Assembly: GCA_900771365.1 (NCBI GenBank)
Contig: CAAGNU010000296.1
Coordinates: 1-38,126, forward strand
Source: Bacteroidales bacterium
GTDB lineage: Bacteria; Bacteroidota; Bacteroidia; Bacteroidales; P3
Length of the DNA: 38,126 nucleotides
Direction of reading: 5' to 3'
The translations under genes and the position numbers were made by a program. Below the pieces are notes generated by a model. That model worked only from the letters and a program-made list of their open reading frames with translations, was not told where the DNA came from and made no database searches. Shown here one piece after another: positions 22,199 to 30,344 of the stretch (the first letter of the stretch is position 1; each line of letters opens with the position of its first letter).

Positions 22199-24937
22199 AT
22201 GAATAAGATACTAAATACTGCGAAACTGCTTGTTGCTGTAGGCTGCGCCTTCATGGTGTTGTCCTGCTCTACGCAAAAGGCTACATGGAGCAATATTCAG
22301 TATCACAACACCACGGCGCACTATAATGTATGGTGGAACGGCAATGAGAGTTTGAAAAAAGGCATTGAGATGATTGAAAATCAATGCAAAGACGACTATA
22401 CGAGAATGCTGCCCGTGATGAAGGTCGGGACAAAGGAGGAGTGCATGGCCATGAATCCTCAGTTTGACCGAGCCGTGGAAAAAAGTGTGAAAGGCATCAA
22501 AAAGCACAGCATCTTTGTGAACGGTATGGAGCATGTGCCCTATATTGCACAATGCTATCTGCTCACGGCCTACGCTACATTCTACAAGCATGACTACGTC
22601 ACATCAGCCAGTACATGTCAGATGTTGATGACTCAATATGATGGAACGGCGATTAGCGACGAAGCCGCTGTGCTGAAAGCTCGCTGTTCAAGCATGGAGC
22701 AGCGTTGGGTAGATGCGGAGAACTCGTTGGATGAGTTGGTCACGGCCTTGGGAAAGGGCAATTTCGCCCCAAAGCAGAAACTGAACCTATACCTTGCCAT
22801 GGCGGAAAGCACACTTCCACAAGAGAAATACAAGAAATGCGTGCAATTCCTAAAAATGGCCTTGGAGGAACATCCAGACCTCAAACAGAAAGCCCGCATA
22901 TACTATATATTAGGTCAGATATATCAAGAACTCGACAAACGCCCGACAGCCTCGAAATATTACGATAAGGTATTGAGTTGCAGTCCATCATACGAGATGG
23001 AATTTAACGCAAGACTGAATTTGGCTTCGTGCGCCGATTTACAACATACTGATGTGGCTAAATTGGAACACCTCTTGGATAAAATGCTGAAGGACAAAAA
23101 GAATGAGGAGTTCTTAGACCAGATATACTATGCAAAAGGCGAGATGTACATCGGCATGAAGGATTTGAAGAAGGCCTGCGAAGCATTCAAGAAATCCACA
23201 GCAGTATCAAAGACCAATCCTGCGCAGAAAGCTCGCTCGGCAATCCGTCTGGCCAGCATAGAGTACGACAGATACCAGAACTACGACATGGCTCAGACCT
23301 ATTATGACACGGCTATGCACATCATCAAGTCGGACTACCCGCATTATGCCAACATTAAATCGCGCTACGACCTCCTCACATCATTGGTATCCTATACACG
23401 TGTAATCGAGCGAAACGACAGCCTAATGGCCGTGGCAAAAATGCCCGAAGCCGACAAGCTGAAACTGATAAACGACAAAATTGAGAAACTGAAGAAAGAA
23501 GAGGAAGAAGCAAAAGAGCGCGAACTGTTGGAACAGATTGCCAATGAGAACAAAGCGCAGACGAACACTTTGAAGGGAGACTGGTACTTCTATAACAGCA
23601 ATACCGTCCAAAAAGGCAAAGAGACATTCCGCCAACGTTGGGGAATGCGTGCGTTAGAAGACCTCTGGTTTCTCTCCAAAAAAGGTCTGCTTGGCATGAA
23701 TATGCTCATGCAGGACATGGACACCACCTCGACGTCGGATGAGGTGGTAGAAGAGGTGAAAGATACAACAGAAACAAAGAAAGAGGGCGGATTGGGAAAT
23801 CCTAACGACCCGCACGATGTGGCCTATTATCTGAAAGACCTCCCCACAAGCCAGGAACAGATTGATTCGATGCACGCCGATATAGCCGTCAGCCTATTGA
23901 ACGCGGGCTATATCTATTACGACGGTATCAATAACACGCCTCGCGCTTTAGAATGCTACTTAAGACTGGCAAACGAATACTCCTATACAGACGAGATTGT
24001 GCAAGCATTTTTCATGCTGTACAAAATATACGACAAGCAAGGAAATACACCTAGTTCAAACTACTATCGCGACATGGTGCTGATGGGATTTCCCGACAGC
24101 GATTTCTCCAACCTTATCTTGGATGAAGACTATTACAAAGAAATCATCCACCGAAGCCAGCTGGTGCATGATGATTACGAAGAAGTCTACACTTTCTATC
24201 GCAAACACCGCTATGATGACGTGATTAGAGCCGTGGCTAATGCAAAAGAGCATTATCCAGGCGACCCCATGTTGGGCAAATTCCAGTATTGGGAAGGCCT
24301 TTCATACGCTCGTATGGACAACAAGAATGCCGCCATCGAGACTTTTCAAAGCATTGTGAAGAACTATCCTGCAAAAGACAGCATTGTCCCCTTGGCTCAG
24401 GCACAGTTGGACTACCTAATGGGTGAAGGTGGGCGATATATCGCAAATAGTGGTGAAAATGAGACGATTCTCGAACAAGATAGTACCATTCTCGCCCAAA
24501 AGAACATAGTTCGGAAGAAAGAAATTATACGAGAAGATGTTGCTGATGAACTGCCCCCCGAAGCACAGTTGTTCCGCTATCGCGACAATCAGCCTCATTT
24601 TGTCATCATCATCGTCAAAGAGAAAAAGATTCGAGCCACGCAATTGCAAGCAAAGATTGGCACTTTTATCCGAAGCTACTATTCCAACTCCGGCTACAAG
24701 GCTAGTCCGCTTATGTTCACCGATTCGACACAAATGGTGACTATCAACAGCTTCCTTACAGCGGCTGAAGCCATGACCTTCTATCAGCATCTACATAGAG
24801 AAGAGAGTCCGCTCTCAGAATATGCTCCTGAAGACTACCAAGTTTTCGCCATCTCAAAGCAGAATTACACCACCTTGTATAACCGCAAACGTGTGGATGC
24901 ATATAAATTGTTTTTTGACAAATACTATTTAAAATGA
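22199..24937 (+). CDS. porW: PorW/SprE-like TPR lipoprotein of the type IX secretion system
   Basis: A 912-residue lipoprotein: hydrophobic start and lipobox VLSC with C23 as the lipidation site. The mature N-terminus (TTAHYNVWWNGNESLKKG) matches the start of SprE/PorW proteins. The middle is helical repeats of TPR type (about 60-420 and 560-740), including AKGEMYIGMKDLKKACEAF, separated by a charged, Glu/Lys-rich stretch (about 415-445). The C-terminal about 110 residues (PHFVIIIVKEKKIRATQL onward) form the conserved tail domain of this family. PorW in Porphyromonas and SprE in Flavobacterium are needed for type IX secretion or gliding. Position next to a bactofilin and assignment by motif make this probable, not proven. 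Confidence 0.75.
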   Translation: MNKILNTAKLLVAVGCAFMVLSCSTQKATWSNIQYHNTTAHYNVWWNGNESLKKGIEMIENQCKDDYTRMLPVMKVGTKEECMAMNPQFDRAVEKSVKGIKKHSIFVNGMEHVPYIAQCYLLTAYATFYKHDYVTSASTCQMLMTQYDGTAISDEAAVLKARCSSMEQRWVDAENSLDELVTALGKGNFAPKQKLNLYLAMAESTLPQEKYKKCVQFLKMALEEHPDLKQKARIYYILGQIYQELDKRPTASKYYDKVLSCSPSYEMEFNARLNLASCADLQHTDVAKLEHLLDKMLKDKKNEEFLDQIYYAKGEMYIGMKDLKKACEAFKKSTAVSKTNPAQKARSAIRLASIEYDRYQNYDMAQTYYDTAMHIIKSDYPHYANIKSRYDLLTSLVSYTRVIERNDSLMAVAKMPEADKLKLINDKIEKLKKEEEEAKERELLEQIANENKAQTNTLKGDWYFYNSNTVQKGKETFRQRWGMRALEDLWFLSKKGLLGMNMLMQDMDTTSTSDEVVEEVKDTTETKKEGGLGNPNDPHDVAYYLKDLPTSQEQIDSMHADIAVSLLNAGYIYYDGINNTPRALECYLRLANEYSYTDEIVQAFFMLYKIYDKQGNTPSSNYYRDMVLMGFPDSDFSNLILDEDYYKEIIHRSQLVHDDYEEVYTFYRKHRYDDVIRAVANAKEHYPGDPMLGKFQYWEGLSYARMDNKNAAIETFQSIVKNYPAKDSIVPLAQAQLDYLMGEGGRYIANSGENETILEQDSTILAQKNIVRKKEIIREDVADELPPEAQLFRYRDNQPHFVIIIVKEKKIRATQLQAKIGTFIRSYYSNSGYKASPLMFTDSTQMVTINSFLTAAEAMTFYQHLHREESPLSEYAPEDYQVFAISKQNYTTLYNRKRVDAYKLFFDKYYLK

Positions 24938-25281
24938 ACGAAACAACAAACGGCCTCATCAATACCATCACCGTAGGTACAAATATCAAAGGCGATATCC
25001 AGGCTAACGGCGACTTCCGCTTGGACGGCACCTTGGAAGGGAATATCACCTTGACAGGCAAACTGGTAATCGGAGAGCAGGGACATATCGTGGGCAACGT
25101 AGTGTGTCAAAACGCGAATGTTATCGGAGTAATAGACGGCAATCTGTCGGTAAAGGAATACCTAACACTATATGCCTCCTCACGCGTTAAAGGCGATATC
25201 GTGGCAAACAAGCTGGCCATAGAGCCGGGTGCCTATTTTACGGGCACGTGCCACATGTTGGATGAATTGTCGGATAAGTAA
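24934..25281 (+). CDS. Bactofilin (polymer-forming cytoskeletal protein)
   Basis: A 115-residue bactofilin. The sequence is a right-handed beta-helix of short turns with regular G-D-I/G-N-I spacing: IKGDIQANGDFRLDGTLEGNITLTGKLVIGEQGHIVGNV and so on. Such proteins polymerise without nucleotide into filaments that organise envelope proteins or cell-wall enzymes. The short N-terminal tail lacks a membrane helix. The start overlaps the end of the porW-like gene by 4 bp (ATGA), and the stop overlaps the next start by one base (TAATG), so translation of the three genes is probably coupled. Confidence 0.92.
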   Translation: MNETTNGLINTITVGTNIKGDIQANGDFRLDGTLEGNITLTGKLVIGEQGHIVGNVVCQNANVIGVIDGNLSVKEYLTLYASSRVKGDIVANKLAIEPGAYFTGTCHMLDELSDK

Positions 25282-26702
25282 TGGAAGAAATAGAAAATAT
25301 TATAAAGGAACTATTTCATCAATGGGCAGGTGAGGAGCCTGCCGAAATGCTCTCATTGTCGGCAAATGGCAGCAATCGGCGCTATTGGCGCTTGCGTGGC
25401 CGCAAAGGGACATGTATTGCAGCATACAATGCCGATATACGAGAAAACGAGGCTTTTTTCTACTATAGTCAGGCTTTGCATGAAAAGGGCATTCGTGTTC
25501 CGACTGTATATGCTATCAACAGTGATAGGACGTGCTACATGCAGCAGGATTTAGGCGACACGACTCTTTATTCATATCTATATGATAAACGCCGCTCAGG
25601 AGGCGGTTTTGATGCAGAGATGCTCTCTCTGTTTAAACAAGTCTTGGACGATTTATCGGCCATGCAAGTGGCTGGGCGCAGTTTTGACTTCAGCAAAGCC
25701 TACCCTCGCTGTAGTTTCGATGAGCAGTCGATACAATGGGATCTGAATTACTTCAAGTACTACTTCCTCAAACTGCGCTATATTCCGTTTGATGAAAATT
25801 TACTGGAGCAAGACTATCATACGCTCATCGACTATCTCCTAAGTACAGACTGCAGCTATTTCCTCTATCGCGACTTTCAATCACGCAACATCATGCTACA
25901 TGATGGAAATCCTTACTATATCGACTTCCAGGGGGGTAGGAGAGGGGCGGCTCAATATGATGTTGCCGCGCTTCTCTACAGCGCTAAAAGTGACCTTCCT
26001 GAGGCCATTCGGCAGGAATTATTGGAACACTATATTTCGTGCCTGAAAAGGCGTGCGAATATAGATTCTGACGATTTCAAGCAGCATTTCTACGCATATG
26101 TTCTCGTCCGCATCATGCAGGCCATGGGCGCATACGGGTATAGAGGCTATTTTGAAAGAAAGGACTATTTCATCAATAGCGTTCCGTTAGCGATTAATAA
26201 TTTGAGGCTGGTTACCGAGAATCATCCTCTTCCTATCGAGATTCCACACCTTCGACAAGTGTGGAAAGCCATCATAGATTCGGAAGAGGCCATCAACAGC
26301 CAGCCAAAACCTTCGGGACTTGTAGTAACGGTGAGCAGTTTTTCGTACAAAAAAGGACTGCCACAAGACAATTCTGGTAATGGTGGAGGCTATATATTTG
26401 ACTGCCGCGCTCTGCCTAACCCTGGCCGATATCCCGAGTACAGATGCTATACAGGCAAGGATAAACCCGTGATAGATTTCCTCGAAGGAGATCCCGCTAT
26501 TGAGGCATTTTTGGAGGGGGCAAAACAGATGGTTGGACCCTCAATAAAAAAGTATTTAGAACGCAACTTCACGAGTTTGACGGTCAGTTTTGGCTGTACA
26601 GGAGGTCAACATAGGTCTGTTTATTGTGCAGAAAGGCTGTCGAAATGGATTTTAGAAAACTTTAATTGTCAAGTAATTACAAATCACAGAGAACAACAAT
26701 AA
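25281..26702 (+). CDS. AmgK-like sugar kinase fused to a RapZ C-terminal domain
   Basis: A 473-residue two-domain protein. Residues about 1-330 are an aminoglycoside-phosphotransferase-fold kinase of the COG3178/AmgK type: YRDFQSRNIML (196-206, catalytic D198 and N203) and YYIDFQGGRRGAAQYDVAALL with metal-binding D215. AmgK phosphorylates N-acetylmuramate and N-acetylglucosamine at the anomeric carbon during wall recycling. Residues about 346-470 match the C-terminal half of RapZ (VTVSSFSYKKGLP, FDCRALPNPG, TGKDKPVIDFLE, FGCTGGQHRSVYCAERL), which in Escherichia coli binds glucosamine-6-phosphate and small RNAs. The join suggests amino-sugar sensing coupled to kinase activity, an inference. 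No MurU-like nucleotidyltransferase is adjacent. Confidence 0.85.
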   Translation: MEEIENIIKELFHQWAGEEPAEMLSLSANGSNRRYWRLRGRKGTCIAAYNADIRENEAFFYYSQALHEKGIRVPTVYAINSDRTCYMQQDLGDTTLYSYLYDKRRSGGGFDAEMLSLFKQVLDDLSAMQVAGRSFDFSKAYPRCSFDEQSIQWDLNYFKYYFLKLRYIPFDENLLEQDYHTLIDYLLSTDCSYFLYRDFQSRNIMLHDGNPYYIDFQGGRRGAAQYDVAALLYSAKSDLPEAIRQELLEHYISCLKRRANIDSDDFKQHFYAYVLVRIMQAMGAYGYRGYFERKDYFINSVPLAINNLRLVTENHPLPIEIPHLRQVWKAIIDSEEAINSQPKPSGLVVTVSSFSYKKGLPQDNSGNGGGYIFDCRALPNPGRYPEYRCYTGKDKPVIDFLEGDPAIEAFLEGAKQMVGPSIKKYLERNFTSLTVSFGCTGGQHRSVYCAERLSKWILENFNCQVITNHREQQ

Positions 26703-26746
26703 AAAAAACTTTACATTTTTTTTTCGTTACTTCTTACTTTTTTCGT

Positions 26747-26754
26747 ATCTTTGC
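26747..26754 (+). promoter_or_regulatory. Promoter -7 element of the 26791-33856 operon
   Basis: TATCTTTG in an AT-rich stretch, 36 bp before the next ATG. The eight genes that follow have gaps of 4 to 22 bp and end at a strong terminator, so this is probably the main promoter of the run. Confidence 0.7.
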
Positions 26755-26790
26755 AACTTGATTTAGAATAATAAAAAACATAAATATAAC

Positions 26791-27456
26791 ATGAAAACAA
26801 CTAAAATTATCATGGCTTTTTTAGGCCTTGTAATCGTGGGATTGGCTTGCTGGTTATACCTCAGCATCATGAAACCCGTGAAGTTTGACAACGAGTACAA
26901 CAAACGTCGTGACGCATGTGCAGAGAAGCTGAAAGCTATCCGTACTTTGGAAGAGGCTTACAAGTCTACTTATGGTTGCTATACCGGCAGTTTCGACACC
27001 CTCTTCAACCGTCTTATGAATGAAGACAGCATGAAAGTCGTCAACAAAAAAATCAACTACGACAAGATTCCCGAGGATGTCGACATCAATGAAATGGTTG
27101 AGTCCGAGGCTATCAAACTTGGCTACAAGTCTCTTGTGACAGAATTTGTGAATCCTATCGACAATCTTCGCAAAAACAAGAAACTTAACCTTACTGACGA
27201 AGAAATCCTGAACCTTCGTTATGTTCCTTATCCCCGTGATAAGAAATATGACTTCGACCTCCAGGCTGGCTATATTGAAAAGAGCGGCTACCAGATGCCT
27301 GTCTTCGAGTGTCTCGTAAACATGGATGACCTCCTCAGCGACCTCGATCACCAGCTTGTTATCAACAAGATTTCCGAACTCACCCAGAATCAACGTTTCA
27401 CCGGTTGGAAAGTGGGCGATATGACCCAGGCCATCACCGACGGTAACTTCGAATAA
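26791..27456 (+). CDS. Single-pass membrane protein with pilin-like N-terminal layout
   Basis: A 221-residue protein that I do not recognise by name. Residues 7-28 are a membrane helix (MAFLGLVIVGLACWLYLSIM), and the rest is probably outside the cytoplasm. Directly after the helix comes RRDACAEKLKAIRTLEEAYKSTYGCYTGSFDTL, with the spacing of type IV pilins and pseudopilins, which carry a long helix followed by a Y-x-x-x-x-G-x-Y-x-x-S turn. A prepilin peptidase site (GFTLIE-type) is absent. It heads a tight operon with DUF3822 4 bp downstream. A structural resemblance only is claimed. Confidence 0.75.
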   Translation: MKTTKIIMAFLGLVIVGLACWLYLSIMKPVKFDNEYNKRRDACAEKLKAIRTLEEAYKSTYGCYTGSFDTLFNRLMNEDSMKVVNKKINYDKIPEDVDINEMVESEAIKLGYKSLVTEFVNPIDNLRKNKKLNLTDEEILNLRYVPYPRDKKYDFDLQAGYIEKSGYQMPVFECLVNMDDLLSDLDHQLVINKISELTQNQRFTGWKVGDMTQAITDGNFE

Positions 27457-27460
27457 TACA

Positions 27461-28288
27461 ATGTCAAACAAAGTCACAACTCTTATCACTACAGATAAAG
27501 CGGTGGCAAATAACGCAAAAAGATTATCCATTTGCCTTAGGTCAAATGGATTTTCTTTTTCGATAGTCACGCTTGACCAAGTGCTGCTAACATTTGGTCA
27601 AGCTGATTTTGACTTCAACTTGCAACTTGGAGAGCTGACGCAAGCCATCAAAGACTTCTTTGTTGAAAATGATATCAATACATTTGAAATGAGGCAAATG
27701 TCGTTGATAGTCCCTTCAGACAACTTCGCGTGGATACCGGAACATCTATATGATGCTGCTTATGACCGCCAATATCTTAAAATGGTAGGTAATCCCGACA
27801 TGAATCTTGGCACATACCATTGCTATGTTCCTTTGCTGGGTTCATATATGGCATTCAGTGCGCAGACGACTATTATTGCGGCTTTCAAGATAGCACTTCC
27901 TGGTATTGATGTACACTCTCAGCATACCATACTCGTTAACGAGACTTTGATGAAACGCAGTATGCAGCATCCTTTGATGGTAATGCATGTGCGCTCAGAA
28001 ATGACAGACATCGAGGCTTTTTATGCCAACCAGCTCCTTCTGAGCAACAGCTTTGTAAGCAGAACACGTGATGAAATGCTATATCACACTATTGATGTGA
28101 TGAAACAGCTTCACCTCGAAACCCCGGATATGGAATTGGCCATTTGCGGAGATGTTGATAGAGAACTATATGGTTTTCTACAACACTATTTTCCTAATGT
28201 CACCCTATATACAGGCCGTCCTACTTCTTTCATCAATAGTGAGTTCAACACCTTTCCAACATATAAGCATGCATTGTTACTATCTTAA
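27461..28288 (+). CDS. DUF3822 family protein
   Basis: A 275-residue protein of DUF3822, a family common in Bacteroidetes and usually found just upstream of rsmD, as here (12-bp gap). It is soluble with no signal peptide. From general knowledge the family is predicted to have an actin/ASKHA-like fold related to PilM-type proteins. Visible blocks include LSICLRSNGFSFSIV (22-36), HTILVNETLMKRSM near the middle and LAICGDVDRELYGFLQHYFPNV near 227-248, the last resembling the GG-x-D segment of such folds. The function is unknown. Its place after a pilin-like membrane protein is notable. Confidence 0.85.
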   Translation: MSNKVTTLITTDKAVANNAKRLSICLRSNGFSFSIVTLDQVLLTFGQADFDFNLQLGELTQAIKDFFVENDINTFEMRQMSLIVPSDNFAWIPEHLYDAAYDRQYLKMVGNPDMNLGTYHCYVPLLGSYMAFSAQTTIIAAFKIALPGIDVHSQHTILVNETLMKRSMQHPLMVMHVRSEMTDIEAFYANQLLLSNSFVSRTRDEMLYHTIDVMKQLHLETPDMELAICGDVDRELYGFLQHYFPNVTLYTGRPTSFINSEFNTFPTYKHALLLS

Positions 28289-28300
28289 ATACAATTCTAT

Positions 28301-28858
28301 ATGCGCATAATAGCAGGATTACTCAAAGGCCGTAGGCTAAACCCTCCAACATCTTTGCCAGTCCGTCCAACAACAGATATGGCACGCGAAAGCCTATTCA
28401 ATATTTTGAATAACTATGTTGACTATGAGGACTGTTCCGTGTTGGACCTTTTTGCAGGAACAGGAGCTGTCTCTCTGGAATTTATCTCTCGCGGAGTAAA
28501 GGATGTCACTTCTATTGATGTGAACGCTCAATGTACCGACTTTATTAAAGACACAGCCAGACAGTTTAATATCAACAATATACACGTTGTTCGTTCTGAT
28601 GTTTTCGACTTGATTAAGCGTGCTTACAAAAAGTTTGACATCGTTTTTGCCGATCCGCCATACGCATTAGAAAACCTTTCCAAGCTACCCGACCTCATTT
28701 TTGAGCATAACCTTTTGAGTGAAGACGGTATCTTCATTCTTGAACATCCCCGTGAGTACCAATTTGATGAGCATCCTCATTTCTGGCAACATAGAAACTA
28801 CGGAAAAGTCAATTTCACATTCTTTGCCCAAAAGTTGGACGAAGACAATAATGAATAA
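28301..28858 (+). CDS. rsmD: 16S rRNA (guanine-966-N2)-methyltransferase
   Basis: A 185-residue class I methyltransferase matching RsmD over its length. It begins MRIIAGLLKGRRL and RPTTDMARESLFNIL (22-36), the RNA-binding start of the family. SAM motif I is VLDLFAGTGAVSLEFISRG (47-65), and the catalytic motif is FADPPYAL (near 115-122). It methylates G966 of 16S rRNA in the 30S subunit. It sits within the long operon between DUF3822 and purC. Confidence 0.95.
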   Translation: MRIIAGLLKGRRLNPPTSLPVRPTTDMARESLFNILNNYVDYEDCSVLDLFAGTGAVSLEFISRGVKDVTSIDVNAQCTDFIKDTARQFNINNIHVVRSDVFDLIKRAYKKFDIVFADPPYALENLSKLPDLIFEHNLLSEDGIFILEHPREYQFDEHPHFWQHRNYGKVNFTFFAQKLDEDNNE

Positions 28859-28879
28859 TAATTATAATACATAAATATC

Positions 28880-29827
28880 ATGAAAGCAGTTGTTAAAACA
28901 CAGTTCTCTTTCCCAAAACAGAAAAGCCTTTATGTTGGCAAAGTTCGTGATGTGTATAACATCGATGATAAGTATATGGCCATGGTTGTAAGTGACCGTA
29001 TTAGCGCTTTTGACGTTGTCCTCCCCAAAGGAATACCCTACAAAGGACAAGTGTTGAACCAGATTGCAGCCAAATTTTTAGATGCCACGGCTGATATCCT
29101 TCCCAATTGGAAAATGGCCACACCTGACCCTATGGTGACTGTCGGTTTGAAATGTGAAGGATTCCGTGTTGAGATGATTGTTCGTGGCTATCTTGCAGGT
29201 AGCGCTTGGCGCGAGTACAAGGCTGGTGCTCGCACGCTCTGCGGTGTCAATCTACCTGAAGGCATGGTCGAAAATCAAAAATTCCCAACCCCAATCGTCA
29301 CACCTACCACAAAAGCTGACGAAGGTCATGATGAAAATATCTCACGAGAAGAGATTATCCGTACAGGTCTTGTTTCGAAAGAAGACTACGACCAATTGGA
29401 AAAATATGCCTTGGCTCTTTTCCAGCGTGGCACAGAGATGGCTGCCGAAAAAGGCCTCATCTTGGTTGACACGAAATACGAATTTGGCAAAAGAGATGGC
29501 AAAATATATCTGATTGACGAAATCCACACTCCTGATAGCAGCCGCTATTTCTATGCAGAAGGCTATGAGGAACGCCAGGCAAAAGGCGAACGTCAGCGTC
29601 AGCTGTCCAAAGAGTTTGTACGTGAATGGCTCATGGAGAACGGCTTCCAAGGCAAAGAAGGCCAGCAGGTTCCCGAAATGACCGATGAGATTGTGAACAG
29701 CATTACCGATAGATATATAGAGCTGTATGAGCATATAACTGGCGAAAAATTCCAGAAAGCCGAAGATTGTTCTAATGTGGCAGCCCGTATCGAGAAGAAC
29801 GTTTCCGACTATCTGAAGACTCTCTAA
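28880..29827 (+). CDS. purC: Phosphoribosylaminoimidazole-succinocarboxamide synthase
   Basis: A 315-residue SAICAR synthetase of the longer, eukaryote-like and Bacteroidetes form. It joins aspartate to CAIR using ATP in purine synthesis. Recognisable blocks are GKVRDVYNIDDKYMAMVVSD (glycine-rich nucleotide loop and start), ISAFDVVLPKGIPYKGQVLNQ, EMIVRGYLAGSAWREY, and LIDEIHTPDSSRYFY near 213-227. Full length with no break. It is 21 bp after rsmD and 13 bp before the CYTH gene. Confidence 0.96.
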   Translation: MKAVVKTQFSFPKQKSLYVGKVRDVYNIDDKYMAMVVSDRISAFDVVLPKGIPYKGQVLNQIAAKFLDATADILPNWKMATPDPMVTVGLKCEGFRVEMIVRGYLAGSAWREYKAGARTLCGVNLPEGMVENQKFPTPIVTPTTKADEGHDENISREEIIRTGLVSKEDYDQLEKYALALFQRGTEMAAEKGLILVDTKYEFGKRDGKIYLIDEIHTPDSSRYFYAEGYEERQAKGERQRQLSKEFVREWLMENGFQGKEGQQVPEMTDEIVNSITDRYIELYEHITGEKFQKAEDCSNVAARIEKNVSDYLKTL

Positions 29828-29840
29828 AAGCGAAGCTACA

Positions 29841-30326
29841 ATGGAGATAGAGCGAAAGTATCTCGTGCGAGATTTGCCCGAAGATTTGGAGCAATACGAG
29901 CATTTTGAAATAGAACAGGCCTACCTCTGCACATCACCCACCCTGCGCATCCGCAGGATGGGTGATGCATATATTTTGACCGTCAAAGAACGCGTCATCA
30001 CTCAGTCCTCCGCAATACATAATCGCGAAGAAGAATTTTCATTAAGTCCAGAAAGCTATCAGCGCCTTTTGGAAAAATGCGATAGCGGTAGGGTAGGGAA
30101 GACCCGCTATCGTATTGACCTTCAGCGTCAAACTGGAGATAAAACATATAACGGCTTAATTGCTGAGTTGGACATCTTTCATGGCCGACACAAAGGTCTG
30201 ATATTGGTTGAAGTGGAGTTCCCTAACACTGAGTTCGCCAATAATTTTGTGCCCCCAAGTTGGTTCGGTCCAGATGTCTCGAAAGACCCTCGATATAGAA
30301 ACAGTTATTTGGCATCTATGCCATAA
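29841..30326 (+). CDS. CYTH domain protein (triphosphatase-like)
   Basis: A 161-residue CYTH protein. It opens with the signature ExExK as MEIERKYLV (E2, E4, K6). Further charged tunnel residues are in LRIRRMGDAYILTVK, RIDLQR, LIAELDIF and LVEVEFPN. The short single-domain form resembles bacterial inorganic triphosphatases and the NE1496-type enzymes that cleave tripolyphosphate or adenylate-type substrates. The substrate cannot be told from sequence. It is co-directional and closely spaced with purC and the permease. Confidence 0.9.
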   Translation: MEIERKYLVRDLPEDLEQYEHFEIEQAYLCTSPTLRIRRMGDAYILTVKERVITQSSAIHNREEEFSLSPESYQRLLEKCDSGRVGKTRYRIDLQRQTGDKTYNGLIAELDIFHGRHKGLILVEVEFPNTEFANNFVPPSWFGPDVSKDPRYRNSYLASMP

Positions 30327-30344
30327 AAATACAATAATAAGACT

